NCBI GenBank assembly: GCA_000708835.1
Contig: DF237004.1
Coordinates: 131,480 to 195,479, forward strand
DNA from: Klebsormidium nitens
Taxonomy: Eukaryota > Streptophyta > Klebsormidiophyceae > Klebsormidiales > Klebsormidiaceae
Length of the DNA stretch: 64,000 bases
Direction: 5' to 3'
Positions 35,548 through 48,232 of the stretch are shown here, piece after piece. The first letter of the stretch is position 1. Every line of letters starts with the position of its first letter. The notes under the pieces were generated by a model. That model searched no databases, had not been told where the DNA came from, and saw only the letters and a list, made by a program, of their open reading frames with translations. The translations under genes were made by a program, and so were the position numbers.

Positions 35548-37260
35548 CTTGCAAGTTGCAGACGAATTTGCAGAATGTTGCGGCTTCAGACCAGCTTTCC
35601 TATATTCCTACGTCTTCAATTAGTTCTTTGCAATGCTGTCCTGTACGAGCCCTCCAGCCAGGGACCTTTCAGTGCTTTGACAGTCCTCGGCCTCGTCAGG
35701 CCACAATCACTAGGAATGTGGAGAACCACTGAAGGTCTTCCGCATCGCCAGTATTCATTTGACTAATTCTCTGCCTGCTGGCATCACGAGGCTAAGGTAT
35801 GTTCGTTCGCGAACAGCAAACTACTCTTGGCATCAGTCTTGGCTGCCAGTGCCGGAAGACGGCGATGCGAAAACGACGATAAATTTTCGTCCTGCCGAAG
35901 CGTTATGCAGACGATCATCGCTCGCGAGGTGATTGATTGTACCTACCTACTCTCTTGAGCGACAACAGATTTCGAAATGGTACGAGCGCCTGCGAAGATC
36001 GGACGGTGAAGAAAGTCGCATTGCCCAGTTGAACGGCTCGGATCGTCACACCAGGCTTACAGACTGCAAATCGACTCAACTTTCAGTTGGTCAGTATCCT
36101 ACTAAATTTCCCTCCGTGTCTAGCTACAGTAGGTAGGTTGCTTTCCCACTTGAGACTGCCGCTCACCGGCCTTGAATCCATTTAACGTGTCCCTTCCTGC
36201 CGGCCAGCTTCTGAGATCACTGATGCACGCCTCTGTATTCTGTGGTTGTAATTTGTAGTTGGTTAGCTTTTCCAACTCCAAGTCAAAGCAAGTGATCCCT
36301 TGCATCTGGATCCACTGTTGCATGGGTCTTCCCGGGACCGAGTTAAAAGAGACAAGGAATCAGGTATGCTGTTGTGAGTAGCGGCGCTGCAATAGGCAGT
36401 GCCAAGGTCTATCTTGAGTGCGGCAAAAAGGTAGTAGGAATGTGAACATTGCTGCGGATGACTTGGAAGTGAGGTTGAAGTCACCAGGGGCAAGGGAATG
36501 GGCACAAGGAGGACAGGAAAGTAAAAGTTCTCTATGAAATCTTTGGAATTAAACCTAAAAGGGGTCTCCAAGCCTATGCATTCAGGCACATAGGCATTGC
36601 AAGGGGCAGCGAGCTTGTGAGCAATCATGAAAGGAAAGGGAACGCAGTCGTCCACAGTGTCATCGCAGGTAAGAATCCTTCAGAATGTGGCTTTGATTGG
36701 TATTACAAGCAGCAGGACCTTGCTCATCGTGAGAACCGCATCCTGATAGTGGGCAGCCCCATGCAAGGAAGAGGGAACAAAGATAGCCATGAGCAGGTCG
36801 ACATTGCTCTCTCCAGCAGTCTGCAATGTATCAACTGGCATTTTGCTCGGTAAATGCTGCACAGCATTGGTGACAAAGCGGCACAGGCCTTGCGTACTTG
36901 CGCTATATGGCTGCGGCAGTGTGCTTGCCCAGGCTGTGAACCAAGCTCACAGACATCCTTGGAGGCTCCTGCTTTGGAAACTTATCAGCATGCACGAGGA
37001 CCCTCTGGGCCAGACAACCTGAGCAGGAGGATATGTGGTTTGAATGATTCCCCTGAATGAGCACTTTGTCTGCCAAAGGGCCTGGTTTCAAGACAGGCAA
37101 AGTAGAGACCCCACGAAAGCAAGGAGACAGCATTTGCACATAAAGGACAGAGCAACATTGAAGTGCATGTTTGAGACAGCCTTTCCTTGAATCACCGGGC
37201 ACCCCTTTTGTGAAGCAGTTCAACATTCTTTGGTAAACTTAGGAAGTCTTTTGGCAGGGC
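35548..37260. other. Spacer upstream of two divergent genes, no gene seen
   Basis: This region separates paralogue B (minus) from the coiled-coil gene (plus) and should hold both promoters. A minus-strand open stretch at 36655-36263 (130 codons) has odd composition and no splice-site support. The sequence just before 37261 (TTTTGGCAG|GGC then ATG) suggests an acceptor of a 5'-UTR intron for the coiled-coil gene. Confidence 0.4.
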
Positions 37261-40200
37261 ATGTCCCGGTCTCTGGCGGAAAGCTTTGAGCGGGTGGAGA
37301 AGACCATGTCGTTGGGGGCCACTTTCCGGCAGACGTCTCCCGATCGGGTGGGCATCTCCGCAAAGGCCCCGCAGGCAACGGCTAAAGAAGTGGTCCTGAA
37401 GCGGCAGCTTTCAGACCTCTCAAAGGAGTTCAATGCCCTGGACAAGCAGCATAACAAGGCTACTACGAAGGTAAGGCTGTGCGGCAGACCCAAGACTTAC
37501 TGGCCAACGGAGGGCTATTCATACACGGGGAGATGGGAGATGTGTAGCCACAAAGCGGGTAGGCGTCAACATAACACGTGTCCCGCTACCCAAATGTTGG
37601 AATCGACCTTCTGGTCTTGGCAGCTCAGACCTGAGAAGAGACTAGATGGGATGCACGGGTGTGAGCAAAAGCAGCTTGGGAAATACCTAAGGATCGTCAC
37701 GGAGGTCTGACTTTTCTCAGCCTGACGAATTCATTTTCACACTAGCAACCCCGGAGTGCTAGACAGAGTCCAAGAATACTTCAATGGCTGGCCAGTGAAG
37801 AATGGCATCACTTTCCACCTCCGTGCAGTATGTGTGGTGTACATATCGTGTAACAAAACACGTCTGTAGATAGGCCTGGGTTCAGACCCACACTCCGCTT
37901 CTCCCCAAGCAGCTGGACAAGATTTTGATGAGGGAACCGATTAAACAGTAAATGGTAGATCCCCCCTCCTCTTCATCTTTGAACAGAGTACGCGTTTGTG
38001 AAAAATTGGACAAGGGCAGGGCGTGATCTCATCTTTTGGTTGCCTGTGCAGCTGGACGAGGTTCTAGAAGAGGTGAAGCGGCTGCGCGCCTGTCACGATG
38101 ACAAGGAGAAGGAGGCCCTGTCTCTACGAAGGGCACTGGAGCGGCTCCGCCTCGATAAGGAGGAGGAGAGCGCCGCCCTTGCGACCGACAAGGCCTACAT
38201 CTGCAAGCTGGAGGCCAAGGTGGCTGCCCAGGCAACAAGTGAGGCCCTACTGAGAGATGCTCTGATCAGAAAGTGGCAATCCGTGGCACCGCCTTCTTCA
38301 ATATCGCTGCAACGTCAAGGAAGAGAAAAGGGATGGTAAACGAAGACATATGTCTAGCTAAAGTCATCATTCTCTGCCTATTCGAACTGGCGCCTTAATC
38401 TTCTGTAGCGCTCCTTCCAGCCTTACACGTCGCTAAAGGCTGGCGAGATGTTGCGAGTCAAGCTGCAGTTTCAGCACCCCACCGTAAGGTCTTTCAAGGC
38501 GGAAAGGTCTGGCTACTGGACGGGGTCAAATGCTAACCTGCGAGGGTTTGCGCACAGGCCTGGAGCAGCTCGAGAAGCACTCAGCGCTGCGTGCACGCAA
38601 CAAAGAGCTGCAGGAGAGTGTCCAGAGCTTGCACGCCGTGCTGGCGTCGACCGAGGCGGAGCTGGGGAGCCGGAACGAAGAGGTGAGGTGGAATCTGCTG
38701 CTTGCTTCTGAAATGCACAAAATTCGAGGGTGTAGGGGAAGTGGCTTCGACAAGGAAGATGGAAAGCGGGCTCGTGAAAGTCTCTTGAGTAAAGGTTGTC
38801 CGGGGAAATTGCTTTGCGAAGAGGAGGGCTTGGATAGACTTTCGAAGGCAGGACTTCCAAGAACGGCGTCGTGACGAGGAGCTTTACAGAAGGCTTCGAG
38901 GATGAGCATTTGAGGGGAAAGTATCCGACGAAAGAGGAATCTGAGAAGAGGAGAAGAGCAAGACACATTTCAGCCGGCCTTCTAATCTCTCAAGAAAAGC
39001 CTTTAATTTACTTGCTTACCGACAACGTGTACAGTGGTACGTGCAGCTTCTGGTCAGTTGCTGTTCGGAGCAATCGCTGACGCAGTGTTCCTTTTGCGCC
39101 TCTTCAGATTGAGAAGCTGCACATCGCGTTGAAGGTGCGGGCGGAGGACCTGCGGAAGGGCGGCTTGTCCGACTCGAAGGTACACAGCTTCTGCGGACAA
39201 TCTTCTTCGCCTTATTGGCATGTATCTCGTGATTTATTCAATTCGCGTTCAGAACGTGGACACTTCAAGTTCAAACGGCTCAGCTCCTTTTCCTCGTCTT
39301 CTTGAAGACGCAAAGGTGCTTCCAGAAGTCGCTCCTTTCTGTACGTGTTCCTGCCCGAAGATAACAAGCTTCTGAAAGTGATATCCTCTTGTTGTGACCA
39401 AAAGCGAGATCAAGGCATTCTTAGGACCCTGTCAGCCCGCTGCTGGAAGTCACCACATTTTCGCTTAACCTCGAACATGAGTGCCCTGGCTAACGTCGCC
39501 ACAAACCTCCTCCCAACAGAGCACTTCCATCAGTCAAAATATCCAAGTCGTTCTACCCGCTGAAGGCAGACGCTGGCATTGTTTTCTTGGTCGAACCAGC
39601 ATTAGCTGACCCGCTCACGTGTCGACGTTCCGTGCAGCCGAGCCTGCTGTTGGAGCTTGCCAACGAGCAGCAGGAGCGGATGAACATCGCGCTCAAGCTG
39701 GCGGAAACCGTGCAAGAGAACAACAAACAGCACGAGCAGGTATGACACCGCCTGAAAAATGCAGAAGCAAGGCGGATGCAAGGCCTTCGATGCATCTTTA
39801 ATCAGACTGACGTTGTTGAGTCCTGACGTCGTTCGAATTTAAGCTTCAGATACGAGTAATGTTGAAAGGTGTCACATGTTTGGGTTGGGAGAGAACAAGC
39901 TAAGCACGGTTTCCAAGTTTGCGGTTTGCAACAGTCCTTTCCCGATCATTCTCCAGAACCTCTCCGAGCAGACGTGATTTGAAACTGCTGTTTTTTAATT
40001 CACCTTGTTCACTATGCCCTTGAGGTTGTTCCTGAAAAGAAGGTAGGCATCACACGAGCGCAAAGATTGCCGACGAATCGGCGGGTCCTTTGATGAAAGC
40101 TTGTGGACAGATTGAGTGTCAGATTGGGGCAGCTGCATGATCCCAAAGCCTATTGAGCGCGCTTCTGGAAGTAAAAAGCTGAGTCTCGATTTCCGCACCG

Positions 40201-43200
40201 CCTCCGCAGATTGAGATCCTGGCGGAGAGGCTCAAGGCCAAGACCGCGGAGTGCGAGCGGACGGCGAAGGAGGCGGACGACAAGTACCGGACGCTGCGGC
40301 AGGAGACCCAGAAGCAGCTGCACGCGTTTGAAAACGAGGTGAGGCTCGACGAGAGGTCCAATAACTGCTCTGTGAGGTCCTTGAGAAAATGCGTTCACTG
40401 AAAAGGCGATTCCATCCGTCCTTCAATGTAATTGTTGGTGAGGTTCTTCTATATTCCTGAAGCCTTTGTTTTGACGGATGCTTCGAAACGGTGATATGAT
40501 GCGACGCGAAGAAGCTGAATAAAGTCTGCGAAACGTCCTTCCTTCGCAGGAGGAAACCTCAGGAACTTGGTGAACATGTTGACTAGTATTTTGAAAGCAA
40601 ACTACCATCTCGTGAAGGTTAAGCAACCACTCTTGAGACATAGTAGTATGCTTCCTTCACTTGCGTTTAACCCTTCACTCACCCGTTAACGCAGGTCGCG
40701 GACCTCAAGACACGTGTCCAAGACCGCGAGGCGCGCACCGTCGATCTCCGGACCGACCTGAGAGAGGCACGTGCCGAGAGGCAGAGGCTCCAGGAGAGTT
40801 TGCAGCGCGAGCAGCAGAACGCGAGCGAGCGGAGCGCGCACATCAAGGAGGGCGAGCGGCGTCTCGCGGACGAGCAGGCGCGCGTGAAGCAGCTGACGGC
40901 CGCGCTCGCGGCCGCGACGCAGGCGGCCGAAGAAGCTAGAAAGTGAGCTCGTCTCTTCTCGTCTGCTTTGATGGTACGGTTGGCAACGGTAGACCGTCTC
41001 GGGCTGAGCTTCTCAGCCTAGCTGTTATGCTGCGATAATGTGATACGAAGAGCACAGCTTTTTGGGGCCAAAGGACAACATTCAGCGAAATCAGCGTTCA
41101 AAGTCAACAATTTTTGAAATTTTTCCAAAGCATCCGCCAAGAATCCGGTCAATCGCTCCGCGTTGGCCTGAGCTTTGAGTCGCTCACTTGCATCGGCGTT
41201 GTGGATCAACGGTTGCTGTGATACATCTCCATGAATTGGAGTGGCGGAGTGTCGACCTTTCGTGATAATATCGGGCTTCTGTGATAGTAACCCTATAGTA
41301 AAACTTTGCTTAAACCTGCTATAAAACGAACGAAATCTGTGGTTGTTAATGAAGTACTCCGGTGTCTGTCCAGGACGGCGAAGCACAACATCGAGGAGCA
41401 CCGAGTTGAACTGGCGGCTGCTGTACAGAAAGAGGTTCGTTTTCATTCGAGTTGCCTTAAAATTGTGAATTCATTATTTCAAGTCGTATCGTATGTGTTC
41501 ATTTGCGCCGCTAGAGCACACTTCTGAAGAGTGATTTGAGGCCGCTTTGAAACGAAAGGACCTAGTAAAGAGATTCATCGGATTCCATAACGTTGACACG
41601 AAAAGAGTCTAGAACTTGATCTTGTTTCGTTGCAGACAAAGCGAACGGAAGAGGCGAAGCAGCGGATCGCGGAACTGGAGGACGACCTGGAGGATTGCAA
41701 GCGGCAGATGCACGTAAGCGTCTCTTCTACTGCTCCTTGCATGGAAATTTGCTGATGCGCTTGGTTCTCCACCCAAGGCCACTAGGTTAGGCAGAGCAGT
41801 AATGTCCATATTATTGAAACAGCAAGACCAGCCGATACCGAAGACAAACAAGCTCGGATAACAGGAGAAGTCTCAAGTAGAGAAAATGGCGTCGTGGAGG
41901 TCAACAGAAGCTGCTTGCAGAACATCCTTCACGTTCCATGAGCTCCCACTGCGGCACTTTTCCTCCGCTTCGCTTTTGCTCCTCTCGTAAGCGATCTCCT
42001 TTGCACGTTCTGGGCACCAAAAATGTAATCGACGCGCCGAGTATCCATTTCTCGTACTTCGTTACGAGAAACCTTGGGAGGCCTTAAGTTCGTTCTCTGG
42101 ATGTCTCGTTCACAAGGCAAGAAGGACGCAATTAGTGGACCAGATTCACCGCCCTCAAGTATGCAGCATCCGTAAGAAATGACTCAATTCCCACTCTCAT
42201 CTGTACAGATGGCGGTCTCGATGGCCAAGAAAGAAGCGGTGTCCGACCTGGAGAAGACGCGCGCGCGCGCGTCCGAGGACCTCGCGCGCGCGCGCAAGCA
42301 GATGCTGGCGGACCACGAGCAGGTGGTCAAGCAGCTGACCAAGGACGTGGACGGAATCCGGCGCGCGCTCGCGGCGGAAACGGAAAAGGTCGCCGAGCGC
42401 GAGCACGCGCTCGCGGACCTGCGCCGGCGCGAGCAGGAGGCGCGCGAGGAGATCAGCGGGCTGCACGCAGAGCTGGACCACTTCACGGAGGTGGGAATGA
42501 GCCGTGCTCGGCTGACTCTTTTTTGATGCCTTGTGGGCTGCAGACCCTGTTGGTCTTCGACAATTTTACCACAGAATCCAGTCCTAAGGAGACATGCATG
42601 GATCTTCACAAGTCACCCAGAATGTGTAGCGCTTAATCAGGTAAGGGAAATGAATGGGAGCGAAGACAGGGAGGATCATGGGGATTGGGGTTGATCCGTC
42701 CCCCTTCTCCTTCCACCTGTTTCTCACGTTGATCTTTCGAGTCTCGTTACTTTCTTGGCACTAGAGAGTTCCGAGCAATCTCTTCTTCCTTCGTCTTGCA
42801 CGGGAATATGACTTCCATGCTGCAAGAAGAGGAAGAGGAAGAGGAAGAGGAAGAGGAAGAGGAAGAGGAAGAGGAAGAAAAAAAATCTGTGTCTCGAACT
42901 CTTCATTCACTGATTCTTCGACATCATGCACCATCTCATCCCCTCCAGAGGCTGAAAGCTGCTTTTCTTCTCTCTGCTGATCGTGATTACAAACAACCAT
43001 TCTCGGGAACCTTTTCCCCTTTGCCAGTAACGGGAGTTTGTTTTCCAACCGCCCAGGTCAACGGCGAGATCCAGAGCGACGCTCAGGCAGAGCAGCGCCA
43101 GAGACTGCGCGAGGAGAAGCGCGCGTCAGCCTTCGCGCACCAGGTGGCGTCACTCGAGGCCCAGCTGACGTCAGTGCGCAAGGAGAAGGCGGCCAGCGAC

Positions 43201-45906
43201 AGCGCGCTCAAGGTCAAGCTGGAGGAGGCGCTCGAGGAACTTCGGGTGAGTCGCGCGCGCGCGCCCCTGTAAATCGAGTGCCGCCTTTGAGCAGCGCTTT
43301 TCAATGCAGCCAACAGTGGTACTAGCCCCACTCTGGTCGCGAAGAACTGCCTCACTCTATTCTGAGTGATCGAGCATGCTGTTTGGTTCAGCAAACAATG
43401 AACTTGAACAGCAGATGTGGGCATCGGTAAGTTTCAGCAGTAGTTTCGACTGAGAACCACTTGAGGCTTTGGTGCTTGCTCTCCAACATTTTGTCGTTTG
43501 ATGACGTTGCACTCCTACCAATCAGTGCCCGTTGAAATCTGAAGTTGAGTTCGTTCAGCGCCCGCAAAACATGATGGTCGCCTTCGTTTCCCACTTTTGC
43601 CCACACCTCACGCGCCTCCGCCGCCGTTCGCAGGCGACCATCGAGGAGCGCGACCAGGCCAAGCGCGCGCTCCAGGAGACCAAGTCCAAGACGCTATCCT
43701 CCTCCACCAACCACTCCACTCTAGTTGCCGAGAACCGGCAGCTGCGGCAGCAGGCGGAGGAGCTCGCGCGCGCGAAGGCCGCCGCGCAGAAGGCCGCGAG
43801 CGACGCGGCCGCGGGGCTGCGCGTAAAGCTGGAGCAGGCGCAAGTGCAGGTGCGCGAGTGGGAGGCGGCGGCCGCGCGGCTCGAGTCCAAGAACGAACGG
43901 CTGCAGGTGAGACGGGAAATAAGCATATGCTGGTGGGAATAATAATAGCTGCATGATCGCTTGGGACTCTCTCCAGTGGGCGCTTCTTCAGCGGCTAACT
44001 TTCGTCGATAAAGAGTCGTTTGCGCCCGAGTCGTTTGGTTTTCCACATTGGAGATGCCCGAACTCAGACTGGGGTTGATGAGCGTCGATTGAATCCGGCT
44101 TTAGATGCAAGTATGCAGATTGTCTCTCGACTTAATCTTTCTTATGTCGCTCAGAAGTACAAACCGACAAAGCGATTCCAAAGCCCCATGTCTCTCTAGC
44201 TCAAAAAGGCAGCTTCAATATCTGGGGTAGTCCATTAGAAAAGTTCCAGGTGTTCTTAATACTTAACCACCGAACCCATTGCATCCAGGCGCTGGTTGAC
44301 GCCGAGCGCAAGGGCAGCGCCGCCCTCGCGAAGCAGTGCACTTCGGCCCTGCGCGCGCTGCACACCACGTCGCCCCCCCACCGCGCGCCCGACTACGCGC
44401 GCGCGCGCTCCTCGGACGGCGCCTTCGCGGCCGCGTCCGAGGGCGCCGTCCGCCGGAGCCCGCCGGAAACGGTCGAGCCGATTCTCCTGAACTCCGAGGC
44501 GCGGGATCTGGAGCTGGGCTCGGAAGGACGGAATTCCGCTCCGGCGAAGGGAATCGCCAGCCGCTTCTACGACTCCATCGACGTGGGAGACGCGTGGACG
44601 CGACACGTGTCCGTCGAGGGTACCTTTGGGCGTCCGGTGGAGACTCGCCGGACGGAATGGAAGTCATACGGATCGGACGAGCAGGTGAAACAGGTCGTCG
44701 TTTCAATAGAGCCGCGCTACGAGCGGCGACCGGATTCTAGAGCCGAGACGCCCGCCTTTTCGGACGCACCTTCGGACGGCCTCAAAGCAGATCCGGACGC
44801 TCTAACAAGGGAGATGTCCGGCGATGACGTCGCTGGAGTTGAAATTCGCTCGCGCAGAACCTCGAGGCGTGCTTCCGCTGGCGGAATGTCGGTGTCTGAA
44901 AACGGAATGGATGAAGACCGTCCGGAACAGGGGCGTCCTAATGCGCTCGAAGCTCTCTTGAACGACTTCGACGTTGATAACGCATCCGCTGACGGCGAGA
45001 GCAGCCGGCGCTTCTCACGAAACGGAAGGGCCAGCGGAATGGCGGAGTCCGCCGGAATGAAGAAGCCGGCGCTCAGTTTGGAGGACCTGGCGGACCTGGC
45101 GGAACCGTACTCGCCGCCGGTTTCGGACGGCGGAGCGTCCGAAGGCAATGGGGAGCCGTACGAGGTGGGTTTTCGAACAGAAAAAATAAGTTCGTGGTTG
45201 AGTGAGTACAGAAATTGACATCAGCTGGTGTTCGCCACTTGTGAAGTACCTCTCATCCTCTCTGGGCCGTACGTCAACAATCAGGATGAGAGCCGGGGGA
45301 GGAGAACGGCGGGACAGTTTCGAAGCCAAACAAAAGACCAGGATATGTTCAGAGGTGGAAACTCGTAAAGCGAAGATCACGAACGACTACTGCATGTCGA
45401 AGGTTTGGGAAGCGTTTGATTATTACCAATCTGGCGTCTGGCAATGCTTGTGGTGCCTACAATGAGTCCCTGGCGTCAAGGTCAGGGTTTTGACTCTTGA
45501 AGTTCATCTTTCCAACTCACCTTTAAATGTTTACGATAACCCACAGTGAACTCAGACCCGCACTTTCAAACCGCACCCAGATATGCGGGTATCTGGCTTT
45601 CACATTGCTGTTCTTGAAGCCTGTTGTTGAAGCAAATCTCTTTTCGTCGTCTTAACTACTGAGATGCCTTTTTACAACACGGTGGAAGTCTTGGCTGGAA
45701 AGTTGGTCAAGGAACCGTGTAGACCCTGTACAAGCTCCTCATCTCCCGCCCGTTCTTTCTTGTAGATGGGGCCTGAGGACTCCGAGTCGTGGAAGCAGGT
45801 GAACAGGATTGCGAAGGTCGCGGCAAACGGGTCTTCCCGGCCGGCCAGCTCCCTAGGGCTGGAGACGGAACGGAGTCACATCCCGGACGATGACGATGAG
45901 GCTTGA
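37261..45906 (+). CDS. 990-residue coiled-coil protein
   Basis: Fourteen exons join in phase: 37261-37470, 38052-38238, 38558-38682, 39108-39179, 39638-39739, 40210-40338, 40695-40942, 41374-41434, 41636-41713, 42209-42490, 43057-43245, 43634-43906, 44289-45164 and 45766-45906 (TGA). After a short N-terminal head (MSRSLAESFERVEKTMSLG) the protein is nearly continuous coiled coil from about residue 45 to 700: heptads rich in Leu, Glu, Lys, Arg and Ala, such as VVLKRQLSDLSKEFNALDKQ and KRTEEAKQRIAELEDDLED. The last about 290 residues are Ser/Asp/Glu-rich and probably disordered, ending in DDDDEA. There is no signal peptide, membrane segment or motor domain. It resembles centrosomal, basal-body or Golgi coiled-coil proteins in build, but no orthologue is recognised. 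Coding GC is very high, with GCGCGC runs in exons 10, 12 and 13. Confidence 0.82.
42825..42879. repeat. (GAAGAG)n microsatellite
   Basis: About nine uninterrupted hexamer copies lie in the intron between exons 10 and 11 of the coiled-coil gene. One frame would read poly-Glu, but no splice sites support inclusion and the flanking exons join in phase without it. Confidence 0.9.
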
Positions 45907-48232
45907 CGTCATGCGAAAATATTTTTCTGCGGAGACCGTCAAAATGATTGACCTGAAGGGTGCGGCTTTTACTGACTGATATGTTGACCGGTTGAGTAGC
46001 ATCCGTCCCATTGGAGATAATTGAGGGACAAAAGCAGACAGTAGTCAGGATACCTTAATTGCACAGCGTAGTCGGGCAATTGCCAGCTCCTGCGTATGAT
46101 TGCAAGGAGCTCACCGAGATAAGTCTCGACGGTCGGCTGCGGCCAATCAACAGGACAGGGAACAGCTCAGTCGGACACTAGCTCATAGTGCAAGCAGAGA
46201 GAATAAACAGATAAGGTAGTGTATACATCGAGCATATGTGCAGTCAGTTTACCGCACAGGAAGCTTCAACCTTTTCTTGGGAATAGAAGGATACCAGGTT
46301 GCGACAGCGGAAACGAAGCTCTCAATTCAGCTGCTAGGGAGCTCTATGGTTCCACATGCTGGGACGTTGCCAGTCAACCGGAAACCCAACATCGCTGCAC
46401 CAGAGATCTGCATGTCGCCATGCTATGCAGACCGGTACATATGCACAATGCATATCGGGTTTCCAATCTGGAAACCAGCTCACCGATCTATGTGTCAAGC
46501 GCGCGCGATTGCCTGTTCACAAGTGATTCAAAGAAGAAATGCAGATTGATTGAGCTTCAATTGAGACTTTAGGTTACATATTTGCCCTAGAGGTGTACCT
46601 GGATTTCTGCAGGCTTGCATGAAACTTCGTGGCGCGTAGCTGCTATACGCAAACCTTGCCAGCCTTTGCATGATCGGAGCCTGTGCACTCGACGATCATC
46701 ATGTTGGAGGACGGAGGCCTCAGGCTGGCCGTTGCATAGATGTGGATCGTTGCTAGGCTGCATGCATACGCAATGCATTGACCGGACCGACATGTCCATA
46801 GATCCCGGCAGACCGTCGGCCCTCAGTGCAGTGCAGTGCCAGCCGCCGTACGTGCAAGCCCACATGGCGGCCGCCTGTTTAGTAAGTATTTGCAGTGACT
46901 GCCGAGCATGCATCCATCTTCTTGTCCGACGTCGGATCAGGGGCGGCGGAGTGGATCAATCCATGTTTTGTGATGGATCAGCGGAACTCAATGACATAGC
47001 AGCTCCAGTCCAAAGTTGGCTCGCTTGCGGCGCGGACGCCCAATACGGTAATTGGTTGGACAGTGCTTCAAGCACACGGCGTGATCATGTGAGATTGTTA
47101 TACTCCTATACACTCGAGGCGTGTCTGACGCCAGGAGCAACTAGCTACAGCACCTGCATAATCATTAATACATGAGCATAATCGACAATCGAGCTTTGCA
47201 CCCTGATCCAACACGCCTGACGCCAAGTGCAACTGAAACGGGCACATGTCTGTCATCAACGTAGTCGTAGCTGCATACACACGAGTCCTCTTTCTTGTAG
47301 GACAAGCAAGACCAGCAATCAGTGGGATGTTGAACAACACCGTAGCTCGGCTCGAAATATGAGCAATTCCTTTTTCCCAGCAGGTCGATATTGACCCGAA
47401 CGAATGCCAGTGGCCTCAAGACTGGTGATAGACTAAGACTGTTGCTGTGCTCAAGGGCTGTGGTAGGCTGATTTGAAAGATCAGAGAAGGCATTGAGGCC
47501 AAAAGTGACAACTTTTGGACGTGCAAGACAGCTCTACGATCCAGCCAAACACATCAACGCCTGCTTTTGGCACGATGAACGAGTTTGTTTGTTCAGTGGT
47601 TTTCAAACGTCAAGCTCATCCCTATGGTTCCGACTCTGCTCCACCAACTGCAAAAAACAACGACGCCATGAGAAACTTACAATAAGATCAGCAACACAAG
47701 AGCCGTTTGGGGGCGTGAGGATACAAGATGTCGTTTCGCGATAACTCAAAACGTCAGGTCATCGTCAGACAATCCATCAGGCCCTTGCGGCGTTTTTTGA
47801 CTACCTATCCCTTAAGCCAAAAAATCTGTACACATCCATTGAGGGCCCCGAGATGATCGCACAAAGTGTGTTGGATAATCATCCTTCATCAATCAGAACG
47901 ATGTGACTGAATATCCTACCGACCAGAACAGATCTTCGCCACAGAAAGCAGTGCCGCCGTGAGCCGCAAATGACGCCGGCCAGAGGCTGTAATCACTTCT
48001 TTTTTGAGGCGCTTTTCGCGACCCCGTGTGCAGATGCTCGTCATATAGCCCTAGCTTCTCTCATTATAGACAAACCCAACCTTCCGCTGCACGTGGCCCA
48101 CCCCAATTGACCCAGCCCATGATTGAAGTTACCCGTCAACGTAAACAGTCCTGTGATCACACAAAATTTGCTGCAACGAGTAACGTAGGCACCAGTGCTG
48201 TGCACCAGGCAAGCGTGGGGCCAGCGGCTCAC
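45907..48232. other. Intergenic, no gene seen
   Basis: This is the 3' flank of the coiled-coil gene, then AT-richer spacer. Imperfect direct repeats of the word CTGACGCCA..GCAACT occur near 47127 and 47217. Frames such as 46615-47175 have no motif or splice support. The end of the minus-strand small membrane protein gene may reach into 48.0-48.2 kb. Confidence 0.5.

Noticed and set aside
42796-42900. Poly-glutamate coding stretch in the (GAAGAG)n repeat
   Set aside because: The flanking exons (ending 42490 and starting 43057) join in phase without it and no splice sites frame it. It is an intronic microsatellite.
43721-44706. Long open frames on the minus strand opposite coiled-coil exons
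   Set aside because: GC-rich coiled-coil codons leave few stops on the other strand. The plus frame has heptads, splice sites and phase continuity.
46200-47200. Transposon remnant suggested by ATGCAT/GCATGC-rich sequence
   Set aside because: No terminal repeats, target duplications or coding domain could be found.
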